A DNA stretch of 40,997 nt, taken from Candidatus Woesearchaeota archaeon. Lineage in GTDB: Archaea; Nanobdellota; Nanobdellia; Woesearchaeales; JAGVZT01. This document shows positions 16,844 to 25,274 of this stretch, piece after piece (positions within the stretch are counted from its first letter, which is position 1; each line of letters begins with the position of its first letter). The translations under genes were made by a program, and so were the position numbers. The notes beneath the pieces are model-generated. The model was not told the origin of the DNA, searched no databases, and was given only the letters and a program-made list of their open reading frames with translations. The stretch lies in the NCBI GenBank assembly GCA_018302335.1, contig JAGVZT010000023.1, positions 1-40,997 of the forward strand, read 5' to 3'.

Positions 16844-18088
16844 ATGCCTTCACCTCGTCGACCAGCGAGGGAGACTTCGAGGAGGCTCCCTTCTGAGCGT
16901 TTTGACCTTTCCCATGACGATGAGTTCCGTGCGAGCGCGCGGGACGACTGGGAGCGGACTGCGGCGCACGTCAGCCTCGACACCTCTCCCGAGACGGCGT
17001 ACCTGCTTCTCGGCCAGACCATATCCGGCCACGCCCAGGAGGGCCACGGATGCTTTTCCAGGCGCTACCTGAACGCCACCATCGGGGAGACCATCGCCGC
17101 TGCAGGCGAGGATGCCGAGCATATCCGACAGCGTCGGGAAGGGGTGCTTCAGGACATTGAAGCACTGCTCTCGGACGCGCTGCATGCCAATGGTGAGTTG
17201 CCGCTGCGGAATACCGGTGGCGAGACTATCGCCGGACTCAACATTCTGGACCAGTCCGCTGACCCGATGCTCTTCCTCTGGGGTTTTTACGTCGCAGGAG
17301 CAGTGATGGATAACCGGGGGTGGCGCGAGAGGATGGCCGCATGGACGAAGCGGACACTCGGGAAAGAGTTCAATGTCCACACCGGAGACAGCTATCCGGT
17401 GAGCCTTGCTGCGCTGGAGGGCCGCGGCGTGACGCTGGACAGCCTGGCGAAGGGGGGGAGAGTGAACATGGACGGCCTCGCGCTGCCGGAAAACCCCGCG
17501 CTCGGCTCTCGGGACGTTGTTTCGGCCTACGTCCAGAACTCCGCCGGCAGCGGGGGCTCGGACGACGCCTCCCTGGTGTACATCGGGATGCTCTACGGCA
17601 GGGATGCCATGGCCGGAGCGTTCCTCGCGGACCATGTGGACACCCTGGACAAGTACTGTGCGCTCATCTATCACGGGGGGAGGGACCAGCTCCTCGCGGA
17701 CTCGCTGCTCGGCGAGACGCGGTTCCTCGCGCAGTTCGGGCCTGATGGGCGGGACTGGCTCCGCGAGGAGGTGCTGTTCCCCTTCCTGCTCTTCGGCAAC
17801 AAGAGCCCGGTGAAGAGACTCTGGGACGCTCCGCCGAAGAAGGTCAAGTTCGTGCAGCTGCCCAGCAGCTCGCAGTCCTACTTCCAACGTGTGCGGGAGA
17901 GCGGGCTGACTGCGATAGAGGCCCACATGGAGTACGCGACCAACGGCACAGTCCTCGATGAAGGACTTCCGATAGCGTTTGAAAAGATGCCTTACTTCCG
18001 TTTCGCCGAGGAGTTGGAGAACCGCATCGCGTTCTTCACCGCTCGGGGCCTGTTCCCTTCGAGCGAGATGCGTGCTTCTTGGTTTTAG
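16844..18088 (+). CDS. Unknown 414-aa soluble protein
   Basis: The sequence starts MPSPRRPARETSRRLPSERF, a basic flexible leader, followed by a mixed alpha/beta globular protein with no recognised motif. There is no obvious signal peptide or transmembrane helix. TATA spacing supports ATG 16844. The gene ends inside the convergent membrane-protein gene, overlapping by 53 bases. Codon use matches its neighbours. Confidence 0.75.
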   Translation: MPSPRRPARETSRRLPSERFDLSHDDEFRASARDDWERTAAHVSLDTSPETAYLLLGQTISGHAQEGHGCFSRRYLNATIGETIAAAGEDAEHIRQRREGVLQDIEALLSDALHANGELPLRNTGGETIAGLNILDQSADPMLFLWGFYVAGAVMDNRGWRERMAAWTKRTLGKEFNVHTGDSYPVSLAALEGRGVTLDSLAKGGRVNMDGLALPENPALGSRDVVSAYVQNSAGSGGSDDASLVYIGMLYGRDAMAGAFLADHVDTLDKYCALIYHGGRDQLLADSLLGETRFLAQFGPDGRDWLREEVLFPFLLFGNKSPVKRLWDAPPKKVKFVQLPSSSQSYFQRVRESGLTAIEAHMEYATNGTVLDEGLPIAFEKMPYFRFAEELENRIAFFTARGLFPSSEMRASWF

Positions 18089-19256
18089 GGGGCGACTCCC
18101 CTTCCGGTCGAGAGGGAGCCGTTTCCGCAGGCTGCTCCGCTGGTGGGGATTCCTTCAACCCCGGGGATACAGTCTCTGTTACCTTCGTTGCGGTCTCCGG
18201 GGGGTTCGCAGGCTTCGGTGGGCTTGCCGTGCTGGTGGATTTCTGCTCGCGGCGCTGGACGATGCGCGCGAGCAGCCTGAGGGAGATGCCCAGCAGCGCC
18301 ATCCCCGCAGCGCCCGCGACCAGGGTCCCGGTATAGGTCCTGGACAGCAGGATGGGAAGGAGGGAGAGCAGGCTCCGCGCGATTCCTCCGAGGTCTCCGG
18401 CGCCCGCGAGCTGGAAGAAAGCGGAGGTGTCCGAGCCCACGATGCCGAGGTACACCTGGATGACCGCATAGGGCACCAGGGTGAGCAGCCCGAGGGTGGT
18501 CATCCGGTTCGAGATGGCGCGCATCGCCTTCTCCGGCTGGCGGAGATTGGTGAGGAAGAGCGTGCCGCACAGCAGGATGAGCGCGGCGAGCAGGAGCAGC
18601 CTGCTCTGCTCCAGAAGATGCATGGCGCTCAGCAGGGGGGAGAGGACGCGCATCGGGCCTTCCGAGAGATTGCCGCCCCCGATGCCCTGGAAGGTCCCCA
18701 GGAGGAAGGCTCTGGAGAGCTGCTCTCGCGAAAGCTCGCCGGCGTCGAAGCGGTCGCACGTTTCCTGCAGAGGGCCCAGTACGGGATTCTGCTCCATCCC
18801 CTCGGAGAGGTTGGAGCACGCTCCTGCGATTTTACCCTCCCAGAGCGCAGTGCAGCCCTCGTCCATCTCCCGGATGGAATCGAAGCTCCACTCGCCCCTC
18901 GGGAGCCTCACCGCGGTGGGATTGCTCTTCCGCCAGTCGCATTCCTTCTCGAGCGCGGCGTACGCGGACTCGTTGGAGCACAGCTCGAACAGCATGCCAA
19001 CGCCCTGGGCCTTGTCCTCGGGAACATGCTCAGTGATTGCCTCCGCAGGATTCACGCAGAACAGCGCGAGCGTATCGGTGAACTCCGCCCGGGCTTCGGG
19101 GGACGCGTACTGATGGAGGTCATGCACCACTCCGGTGAAGAACAGTTCAGGGGTGAGCTGCCAGAAAGAGGAGAAGAGCAGCGCAGCGAGAATGATGCCC
19201 AGCGCGTTCGCCTCCAGCCAGGTGAGCAACCAGCGCGCAACGCCAAGGAGACTCAT
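18036..19256 (-). CDS. Multi-pass membrane protein of unknown function
   Basis: A 406-residue protein with a membrane segment near the N-terminus (about 17-33). A Cys-containing loop follows (CVNP, LCSN, ECDW, GCTAL, ACSNL, TCDRF), then three or four segments at about 215-325 (LLLLAALILLCGTLFL, LGLLTLVPYAVIQVYLGIV, TLVAGAAGMALLGISLRLL). A Pro/Lys/Glu-rich cytoplasmic tail of about 70 residues ends it. Six or more Cys in the presumed outer loop could form disulfides. The start overlaps the stop of the secreted-protein gene as ATGA, so the two products probably work together. Family not recognised. Confidence 0.75.
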   Translation of the reverse strand: MSLLGVARWLLTWLEANALGIILAALLFSSFWQLTPELFFTGVVHDLHQYASPEARAEFTDTLALFCVNPAEAITEHVPEDKAQGVGMLFELCSNESAYAALEKECDWRKSNPTAVRLPRGEWSFDSIREMDEGCTALWEGKIAGACSNLSEGMEQNPVLGPLQETCDRFDAGELSREQLSRAFLLGTFQGIGGGNLSEGPMRVLSPLLSAMHLLEQSRLLLLAALILLCGTLFLTNLRQPEKAMRAISNRMTTLGLLTLVPYAVIQVYLGIVGSDTSAFFQLAGAGDLGGIARSLLSLLPILLSRTYTGTLVAGAAGMALLGISLRLLARIVQRREQKSTSTASPPKPANPPETATKVTETVSPGLKESPPAEQPAETAPSRPEGESPPKTKKHASRSKGTGPER

Positions 19257-19852
19257 CGTGCCGGTCTCGCAAGCCGCCTGCCGAGGAGTGCGAGGTTCAC
19301 GAGAACGAGTGCGGCGAGCAGCCCGTACAGCATGATACCCTCGGCTCCAGCGGCGCCGCCCGCGACGAATCCGGTCACGCGTATCATCCCAGCGTCAGCA
19401 GCTGCGACAGCGCCTCTGCCCGAGACGCCGAGGAAGGTCAGGGTGTTGTGGAGCAGGGCAGCTGGCTGCCTTCCTTCGCGCAGCACGATGGACGCGCTCC
19501 TCGCGCTGCTCGCTGCGCCATGCGCATCCACCGCGAATGCCTCGCACGTTACTTCGTCGCCTGCGACGAGACCGTAATCGGCCGGAACGAACGCCTGCTC
19601 GTTGGAGAGCAGCTCGCTGCCGCGCAGCCAGCTGACCCTGAGCGAGAGTCCATCAGGCTCGTTGTCGCGGATTTCTCCCGTGCAGGAAAGCGTGTGATAG
19701 GGCGCGGCGTCGTCAGGCGAGATGGCGAGCGACAGGAGCGCAGGAGGCGCGTTGAGGACCTCAAACCTGACAATCGCGACCGCACTGCTCGTCTCCGCGG
19801 AAACGACGGGAAGCAGGAGGAGCACACACGCGAGGAACGCGAGGGCGCGCAT
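19253..19852 (-). CDS. Secreted or surface protein with signal peptide and C-terminal anchor
   Basis: A 199-residue protein beginning MRALAFLACVLLLLPVVSAE, a signal peptide with likely cleavage after VSA. An extracellular beta-rich domain follows (LSCTGEIRDNEPDGLSLRVSW; GDEVTCEAFAVDAHG), with two Cys spaced like an Ig-type disulfide. Near the end is a single membrane segment (about 173-190) and a basic tail RRLARPAR. It is the first gene of an operon with the multi-pass protein. A TATA box at 19874-19882 predicts a leaderless start. Confidence 0.75.
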   Translation of the reverse strand: MRALAFLACVLLLLPVVSAETSSAVAIVRFEVLNAPPALLSLAISPDDAAPYHTLSCTGEIRDNEPDGLSLRVSWLRGSELLSNEQAFVPADYGLVAGDEVTCEAFAVDAHGAASSARSASIVLREGRQPAALLHNTLTFLGVSGRGAVAAADAGMIRVTGFVAGGAAGAEGIMLYGLLAALVLVNLALLGRRLARPAR

Positions 19853-19873
19853 GCATTGTCGGGATGCACCGCG

Positions 19874-19882
19874 CTATTTAAG
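19874..19882 (-). promoter_or_regulatory. TATA box of the secreted-protein operon
   Basis: Minus-strand CTTAAATAG is centred 26 bases before the ATG at 19852. Confidence 0.5.
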
Positions 19883-19915
19883 CCTATTGGCGACGTGGAA
19901 AAGGCAGGGGCCGAA

Positions 19916-19985
19916 TCGGCCGCTTTATCGGGGATACCTGCCATTCCGGCGAGACAGCCCGGAAATCGTGCGGCAGTGCGGCCGA
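19916..19985 (+). repeat. Dispersed TCGGCCGC-ended repeat, copy 3 (reference)
   Basis: A 70-base element with perfect 8-base terminal inverted repeats, TCGGCCGC and GCGGCCGA. Inside, TTCCGG and CCGGAA can pair around a loop CGAGACAGC. It aligns along its length with the copy at 38923 at the same size. It ends seven bases beyond the stop of the cysteine desulfurase gene. Confidence 0.75.
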
Positions 19986-19992
19986 GGGAGCT

Positions 19993-21069
19993 CTATCGAA
20001 GCAGGCGCAGGGAGCGCATGACCTCGCTGACCGAAGGCACGGTGCGGCTGATCTCACGCGAGGTGGTGTATCGGCTGAGGGAGAGCCGTAGCGCTCCGAA
20101 TGCCTCGGTGCGGCCAATCGCGTCGAGGACATGGCTGCGCTTCTTCCGCAGGGAGGAGCACGCGCTTCCTGACGAGACGCAGATGCCCATCGCGTCCAGA
20201 TGCCCGACAAGCTCATGGCCGTCGAGCCCGCGGAACGCGAGGTTCGCGATGTGCGGGGCGCGATGCTCCGGATGGCCGTTCAGCTCGACACCCTTCAGTG
20301 CGAGAAGCCCGCGCTCAAGACGCTTCCGCAGCGAGGCCATACGGCCGCTATCGTTCTTGAGGGAAGCTGCTGCAGCGAAGCCCACGATGCCCGCGACATT
20401 CTCGGTGCCTGCGCGCAGCCCGCGCTCCTGTCCTCCTCCGCGGAGAAGCGGTTCCACAGGGATTCTCGCGATGAGGGCGCCGGTGCCCTTCGGGCCGTGG
20501 AGCTTGTGCGCATTGATGGTCACGAGGTCGGCATCGGGAAGGGGGAGCTTGCCGAAGGACTGGCAGGCGTCGACGTGGAGCAGGACGCCGCCTCTCCTGC
20601 AGAGCTCCGTGATGTCCTCCACCGGCTGCACTGTCCCGAGTTCGTTGTTGACGTGCATCACCGAGACGAGCGAGGTCTTCCGCGAAAGGGCGCGCTTAAC
20701 CTGCTCTACCGAGACGATGCCCTGTCGGTCGCACTGCAGGATGCGCACCGGGATGCCTCGCTGCCGGAGATGCTTGCAGCTCTCAAGGATGGAGGGATGC
20801 TCGATATTGGTGGTGATGACCTCGCCTTTCGCCGCGAGGAGCGCGAGGGTGTTCGCCTCCGTGCCGCCCGCGGTGAAGATGATCTCCTCCGGCCGCGCTT
20901 CGCAGCGTCTCGCGAGTTGCTCCCGAGCTTTCTCGACCGCTTCCCTCGCACTCCTTCCCAGCGCGTGGTCCGATGAGGGGTTGCCGTACCTGGTGCCGAG
21001 GAAGGGAAGCATGGACTTCAGCGCCTCGGGAGCGAGTCGGGTGGTGGCGGCGTTGTCGAGGTAAATCAT
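19993..21069 (-). CDS. iscS: Cysteine desulfurase, NifS/IscS family
   Basis: A 358-residue pyridoxal-phosphate enzyme that takes sulfur from cysteine for iron-sulfur clusters and thio-cofactors. It begins MIYLDNAATT, the family signature. ETEANT-like FTAGGTEANTLAL binds the cofactor phosphate, HVDACQSFGK holds the PLP-pairing Asp, INAHKLHGPKG has the Schiff-base Lys189, and VSSGSACSS has catalytic Cys304. ATG 21069 is chosen because the family starts here and a TATA box at 21091-21099 is centred 26 bases upstream; the upstream Met at 21126 lies before the promoter. No scaffold (IscU) gene is adjacent. It may feed LipA here, whose clusters need sulfur. Confidence 0.95.
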   Translation of the reverse strand: MIYLDNAATTRLAPEALKSMLPFLGTRYGNPSSDHALGRSAREAVEKAREQLARRCEARPEEIIFTAGGTEANTLALLAAKGEVITTNIEHPSILESCKHLRQRGIPVRILQCDRQGIVSVEQVKRALSRKTSLVSVMHVNNELGTVQPVEDITELCRRGGVLLHVDACQSFGKLPLPDADLVTINAHKLHGPKGTGALIARIPVEPLLRGGGQERGLRAGTENVAGIVGFAAAASLKNDSGRMASLRKRLERGLLALKGVELNGHPEHRAPHIANLAFRGLDGHELVGHLDAMGICVSSGSACSSLRKKRSHVLDAIGRTEAFGALRLSLSRYTTSREISRTVPSVSEVMRSLRLLR

Positions 21070-21090
21070 ACCCGGAGGAACACGGAGAGC

Positions 21091-21099
21091 CTTAAAAAG
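21091..21099 (-). promoter_or_regulatory. TATA box of the cysteine desulfurase gene
   Basis: Minus-strand CTTTTTAAG is centred near 21095 and predicts a transcript starting at the ATG. Confidence 0.5.
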
Positions 21100-21128
21100 C
21101 CTACGCGGGAGCGCGAAAGGGTGCAAAG

Positions 21129-21137
21129 CTTTATAAC
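21129..21137 (+). promoter_or_regulatory. TATA box of the 21162-25274 cluster
   Basis: CTTTATAAC is centred near 21133 and predicts transcription from about 21160, just before the ATG of a 20-codon ORF. Confidence 0.55.
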
Positions 21138-21161
21138 GCTAATAATTTTCCCTCTAGAGTG

Positions 21162-21224
21162 ATGATTCAGTGGCTAGGGGAGGCGCTTGATAGAATTTCG
21201 CTTGAAGACATTTGCGTGAGGTAA
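21162..21224 (+). CDS. Leaderless mini-ORF, 20 aa
   Basis: The frame reads MIQWLGEALDRISLEDICVR and stops TAA six bases before the main ATG at 21230. Its ATG is within two bases of the predicted transcription start, where most genes here have their start codons. It could be a real micropeptide, an amphipathic helix by its pattern, or a leader tuning translation of the next gene. The ribosome binding site of the next gene (GAGGTAA) overlaps its stop. Confidence 0.4.
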   Translation: MIQWLGEALDRISLEDICVR

Positions 21225-21229
21225 GCAGC

Positions 21230-22438
21230 ATGACAAAGGTACCAACGGACGGCGAACGCATCGAGAATCCGCTTGCGGCGCTCTGGAAGCGCGCCCGGGG
21301 GATCGCGGAGCGGCAGGGCGACTCTCTTGACGATGACGTGAAGGAGGCCGTGGGAGACCTCGCGACCGAGCTGCCAAAGATAGGAGGAGAGCTCGGCGTC
21401 AGGGCCGGCGAGCATACCCTGCGCGTCATGGTGGAACTCGCCATGTACCAGCGGGACAAGGAGGGGTATCTTGCGAGGAAGCGCGAGACCGCGCAGGAGC
21501 GCATCGCCAGCGCTCGCGCAAGGGCAGGAGACATAGCTGGCAAGGCCGAGCATCTCTATGCTGCCGAGCGAGCCAAGCTCGGAGAGCAGGGTACCGGCAC
21601 TTACGGAAGGGGGCTTGCAAAGCGCGGGCTCAACGCCGCGAGGGGCATCTTCGGAAAGCTGCGGCAGGATGGCGAGGCGTTGCTCGATGAACTGGCATCC
21701 TCTGAGATTGCCACCTCTTCGGAGCGGCGCATTCCAGGATGCAGGGCGCTCATCGGGGAGTATGCCGTGGGAGAGGTAATCACCCGTGCGCGAGCGTCGC
21801 GTGTCCGCAATGTCGTGAGCGCGCTGGAGCGGGATGAGGCGATGGATGCCACGGTGCGGAGCCAAGTGCTCGAGCTGTACTCCGGATTCGCCACCACCGA
21901 TGTCGATGAGGTGCTTGAGCGCGCTTCGGACGACCCGACGCTCGGCGGCCGGATGCGGGACCAGGAGGCCCTGATGCAATCCATCGCGCTGCTTGAGGAA
22001 CGCAGGGAAAGCTTCGCGCGGAAGGCTTCCCTGCCCGGCAAGTCGGACATCGGTTCGCTCGCCGCCGAGCTGACCCTCCGCTTCTCGGACTACCCGGATA
22101 CCGCAGACCTGCTCGTGCCAGGCCATGAGGAGATGCTCATCGGCGAATATCTGCCCCGGGGCCATGCGCCCCTCACCAAGGGCAGGGTGCGGACGGTCAA
22201 GTATCTCATTGCCGCCGCGGAGGATATCCTACCGGACAGTGTCGCTGCGCGACAGCTGCTCAAGGACATCGCCGGCTATGCGGCCGAGGGCATCAGCAGC
22301 GTCGAGGGCCATCTGGTCATGGATGCGCAACGGCTGGAGCCTCAGGTCGCACAGTATCCTGAGCTGAAGGTGAGGCTGCAGCGCACCAGGGAGGAGCTGG
22401 AGCTGCTGTACGCGCACCGCGACGCGCTGGGAGGTTAG
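21230..22438 (+). CDS. Unknown cluster protein, full-length paralogue
   Basis: A 402-residue helical, charged protein. It begins MTKVPTDGERIENPLAALWK, with a GAGGTAA ribosome binding site. Residues to about 280 match the protein at 22730 throughout (KRARGIAERQGDSLDDDVKEA; GEHTLRVMVELAMY; TYGRGLAKRGLNAARGIFGKL; VLELYSGFATTDVDEVLERA; DPTLGGRMRDQE). The last 120 residues are unique to it. No catalytic residues or membrane segments are evident. It is the first full gene of a co-directional cluster of five; the family is not recognised. Confidence 0.75.
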   Translation: MTKVPTDGERIENPLAALWKRARGIAERQGDSLDDDVKEAVGDLATELPKIGGELGVRAGEHTLRVMVELAMYQRDKEGYLARKRETAQERIASARARAGDIAGKAEHLYAAERAKLGEQGTGTYGRGLAKRGLNAARGIFGKLRQDGEALLDELASSEIATSSERRIPGCRALIGEYAVGEVITRARASRVRNVVSALERDEAMDATVRSQVLELYSGFATTDVDEVLERASDDPTLGGRMRDQEALMQSIALLEERRESFARKASLPGKSDIGSLAAELTLRFSDYPDTADLLVPGHEEMLIGEYLPRGHAPLTKGRVRTVKYLIAAAEDILPDSVAARQLLKDIAGYAAEGISSVEGHLVMDAQRLEPQVAQYPELKVRLQRTREELELLYAHRDALGG

Positions 22439-22442
22439 CACC

Positions 22443-22724
22443 ATGGATGACTTGTTCAGCAGGACAGTGGAACCTGACGATAAGGACCTCAAGGAACGTT
22501 TGGAGGAGAGGCTCGGGGTGGAGATTGACCCCAAGGTCGCTGCCCTGGAGGTGGGAGGCGGCGCTGCGGCACTCTATCTCGCGGTCGGAGCGATACCGTA
22601 TGTGGGTGTGCCTGCCCAGCGTATCTTCGGGAAGTTCCTCCTGGGCGCGGGCGCTGCCCTCGGGGGAGAGGTCTACCGGAGGACCCACAAGAAGCGTGCT
22701 ACAAAGCTCGATGAGGAGAGGTGA
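22443..22724 (+). CDS. Small membrane protein
   Basis: A 93-residue protein with an acidic soluble N-terminus (MDDLFSRTVEPDDKDLKERL) and a hydrophobic, Gly/Ala-rich region at about 38-75 (VGGGAAALYLAVGAIPYVGV; FLLGAGAALGGEVY), which could be one or two membrane helices. A basic end RRTHKKRATKLDEER follows. It starts four bases after the previous stop and its own end supplies the AGGTGA ribosome binding site for the next gene. It may be the membrane anchor of the cluster. Confidence 0.7.
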   Translation: MDDLFSRTVEPDDKDLKERLEERLGVEIDPKVAALEVGGGAAALYLAVGAIPYVGVPAQRIFGKFLLGAGAALGGEVYRRTHKKRATKLDEER

Positions 22725-22729
22725 CGGAT

Positions 22730-23847
22730 ATGGCGAAAAAGGGAGTACCGGCTGATGATGGCGCATTGCGCGATGAGAAAGGCGTTGCGAGCGGAGTCCC
22801 GCTGTCCTCGCATTTCAGCTCGCTCTGGAAGCGTGCGGAGAGCATCGCGGAGAGCGGCGAGAGCATTGACGACGCGGTGCGGCAATCTGCTGCGGAACTC
22901 GCGGTGCCTGGAGTGGATACCGAACTGCCCCAGCGGACAGGAGAGTACACCCTGCGTGCGATGGTAGAGCTTGCGCTCTACAAGAAGGACCCTGACGCAT
23001 ACCTTCTCAAGAAGCGCTCACAGGTGGAGGAGGGCATCGCACAGGCGAAGGAGAGGGCCGGAGACCTCGCGGACAAGGCGGCCGGGCTGTATGACGCCCA
23101 GCGGAAGAGGATTGAGCAGGAGGGCATCGGAACCTACAGCAGGGACGTCGCGAAGCGCGGGCTGGACGCAGCGCGCGGGCTCTTCGGAAGGCTGCGCGTC
23201 CAGAGCGAGAAGGCCTTCGACTACCTGGCGGAGTCGGACATCGCCACGCCGTCGGAGCGGCGCATCGAGGGCTGCGCTGTCCAGATAGGCGCGTATCTGC
23301 CCATGGAGCTCATCACTGCCGGCACCGCGAATCGCGTGAGCGCGTTCGTGGGCAAGCTTGGCCAGGATCCGGAGATGCTCGCGCTCGACGAGAGCGTGCG
23401 AAGCCAGGTCACGGAGCTCTATTCGGGCTTCGCCACCACCGAAGTGGGCGAGGTCCTGGAGCGCATCTCGCAGGAGCCGACCCTCGGGGGGAGGCTCAAG
23501 GACCAGGAGCGGCTGCTGAAGGCAATCTCGCTTCTGGAGGAGCGCAGGAAGAGCTTCGAGGACAAGGCGTAGGATACAGCGTCGGCGACACGAAGGATAT
23601 CGAGGCGCTTGCGCATCGCGGCCTTCCGGTAGAGAACTATGGCTTCCCCTTGTACATGGTCGAGGGTTCGCTCATGGTCCTGCTCGCGATCGCTGCCCCT
23701 CCGGTCGGGGCGGTCCTGGGCGCGGATATGGCAGTGAGGACGGTGCGCGGACTGGGTGGGAAGGCACCCGTCGGACTTGTCGGGACGGCACGCGACCTGT
23801 ACCGGCTTGTTTCCGACAAATACCAGGGAGCGAAGGCACCAGAGTAA
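22730..23847 (+). pseudogene. Second cluster paralogue, apparently frameshifted at about 23570
   Basis: From ATG 22730 (after AGGTGA) the frame runs 280 residues to a TAG at 23570-23572 and is collinear with the 21230 protein up to EERRKSFEDKA. Immediately after, another frame continues without a stop to 23847, beginning YSVGDTKDIEALAHRG. This resembles the paralogue's next segment SLPGKSDIGSLAAEL at the same place. One base lost or gained near the TAG would join the frames. The continuation then diverges into a Gly/Ala-rich hydrophobic stretch (LLAIAAPPVGAVLGADMAV) and ends YQGAKAPE. A separate small gene starting at TTG 23650 is the alternative. Sequencing error, true mutation or functional truncation cannot be told apart here. 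Confidence 0.6.
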
Positions 23848-23867
23848 TCCGTTTTGCCCGGACAAAG

Positions 23868-23876
23868 GATATAAAC
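23868..23876 (+). promoter_or_regulatory. TATA box inside the unknown cluster
   Basis: GATATAAAC is centred at 23872 and predicts transcription at about 23899, so the last two cluster genes can be expressed separately. Confidence 0.5.
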
Positions 23877-23897
23877 GCGGAGGACTTCCTGATGACC

Positions 23898-23924
23898 ATG
23901 GGGGACGAGTTGAGCATCCGGTGA
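23898..23924 (+). CDS. Leaderless mini-ORF MGDELSIR
   Basis: Eight codons start exactly where transcription is predicted; the TGA overlaps the GTG of the next gene (GTGA). It may provide leaderless initiation coupled to the main gene. The eight residues could also be the true N-terminus of the next protein if a base is missing. Confidence 0.3.
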   Translation: MGDELSIR

Positions 23925-24517
23925 GGCTTCCCGGGCTCGAGTACGTGGACCGCATCCCCGGCGCGCTGCGCGGTTTCCTGAAGTCAGCGAAAGGCACGAG
24001 GCTCGGCAGGGATCTCTCCAACCTCATGACTCTTGCAGAGGAGAGCAATCGCATCTACGAGACGCACCGCGACATCATTGTGGAACTCCGCGAGGAATAT
24101 GAGCATGCGAGGCTGCTCCCGAAGCCCGGTGAGCCGAGCCTGCTGGAGAAGCTCACGCACAGGGGCCGAGAGGACCCCGAGGAGCGATTCATCTCCGAGC
24201 TTCCGTCGCGCTACTACGGGATGCTTGCAGCCCATTTGGAGCAGGACGCGCTCACGCAGTACGTGAGTTCCATCGCGGACGCGCTCTCCCTCCTCAGGTA
24301 CAAGCCTGTGCAGCGCGCCTTCCGTGAGGGGATGGTGCGCGTCGCCGAGGAGAGCGGGGTGCCTGGGGCGAAGGTATTCATCGGCCTCACCGTGGACAAG
24401 CTCATCCAGCATGTCAACACCCGGCCGGACGACATGGAAACGGCCATCTCGCAGCTACGCGACTCCGGTCATGCCTTCGTCGGCACGCTGTACGCGCGGG
24501 GCAAGAAGGATGCGTGA
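23921..24517 (+). CDS. Unknown helical cluster protein
   Basis: A 198-residue soluble helical protein from GTG 23921 (RLPGLEYVDRIPGALRGFLK). It has many charged helices and no recognised motif. The long open frame upstream of 23921 overlaps the preceding gene and lies before the promoter, so I do not accept it. It overlaps the next gene by eight bases. The start is the least certain part. Confidence 0.65.
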   Translation: MRLPGLEYVDRIPGALRGFLKSAKGTRLGRDLSNLMTLAEESNRIYETHRDIIVELREEYEHARLLPKPGEPSLLEKLTHRGREDPEERFISELPSRYYGMLAAHLEQDALTQYVSSIADALSLLRYKPVQRAFREGMVRVAEESGVPGAKVFIGLTVDKLIQHVNTRPDDMETAISQLRDSGHAFVGTLYARGKKDA

Positions 24518-25274
24518 GCAGACGCTGGCGGATTCTCTCGATGAGCTCCTGGAAGAGGCCCCGGAGCCGAAGGAAGAGCTGCAGAAGGCCCACTCGCCAC
24601 TGCGGAGCGCCTGGGATGAAATCGTCTCAGCCGACTACTGGCCACTCGGCGTTCCTAGGGAGATTTACCAGAGCCTCCGGGAAAGCGTTGCGTCCATTCT
24701 GGAGGCGCTGCGCAGGCTCCTCACCCCCAAAGATGCGCGGATTGACACTATCAGGGCCATCGTGGTCCCGGTCAGCGCCGATATATCGATAGTCCATGTG
24801 GAGAATCTTCAGGACATCGTCGCATACGGCCTCAAGGATGAGTACACCTTGCACCTCGCGCACAGTGGGAAATTCTCGAAGGCACAGTGCCCGAAAGTGC
24901 TCGATGCGGTGAAAGAGGAGGTTCTCCAGGCGTACTCAGGCGCCAGTACTGGGTATCTCCAGGCTCTGATTGATAATCCCCGCTGGGAGATGGTGGAGAG
25001 CCTCAGCCGCTACTGGAAGCGGCAAGATGCGGTGAGAACCATCCTTGCCGGAGGTGCGCCATCCGTTACGGACGCTTACGATTTCGAGGTCGACCTGCTG
25101 GAGGATACGTTCAACGGAGCGAGGGCACCATTCGACCTGAGTTCCCGAATGGCTGCGCTGCTCGCCACCATCGATCGCAAGCTGGAAAACATCCCGCGCG
25201 CGCCGAAGCGGATGCGGGCGCTCGCCAAGCTTCTCAGCCAGCGCGGGTACGGTGACGACCGTGAGTACCGCTGA
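24510..25274 (+). CDS. Unknown cluster protein with LxxYSGxxT motif
   Basis: A 254-residue soluble helical protein beginning MREQTLADSLDELLEE. The segment EEVLQAYSGASTGYLQALIDNPRW resembles VLELYSGFATTDVDEVLERA of the 21230 protein and its match in the 22730 protein, so these cluster members may be distant homologues. Translation is coupled by an eight-base overlap with the preceding gene. The 3' end overlaps the convergent dephospho-CoA kinase gene by 41 bases. Function unknown. Confidence 0.7.
   Translation: MREQTLADSLDELLEEAPEPKEELQKAHSPLRSAWDEIVSADYWPLGVPREIYQSLRESVASILEALRRLLTPKDARIDTIRAIVVPVSADISIVHVENLQDIVAYGLKDEYTLHLAHSGKFSKAQCPKVLDAVKEEVLQAYSGASTGYLQALIDNPRWEMVESLSRYWKRQDAVRTILAGGAPSVTDAYDFEVDLLEDTFNGARAPFDLSSRMAALLATIDRKLENIPRAPKRMRALAKLLSQRGYGDDREYR

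Noticed and set aside
17979-19577. Long plus-strand open frame of 532 codons
   Set aside because: Antisense to the membrane and secreted protein genes, low-complexity charged sequence.
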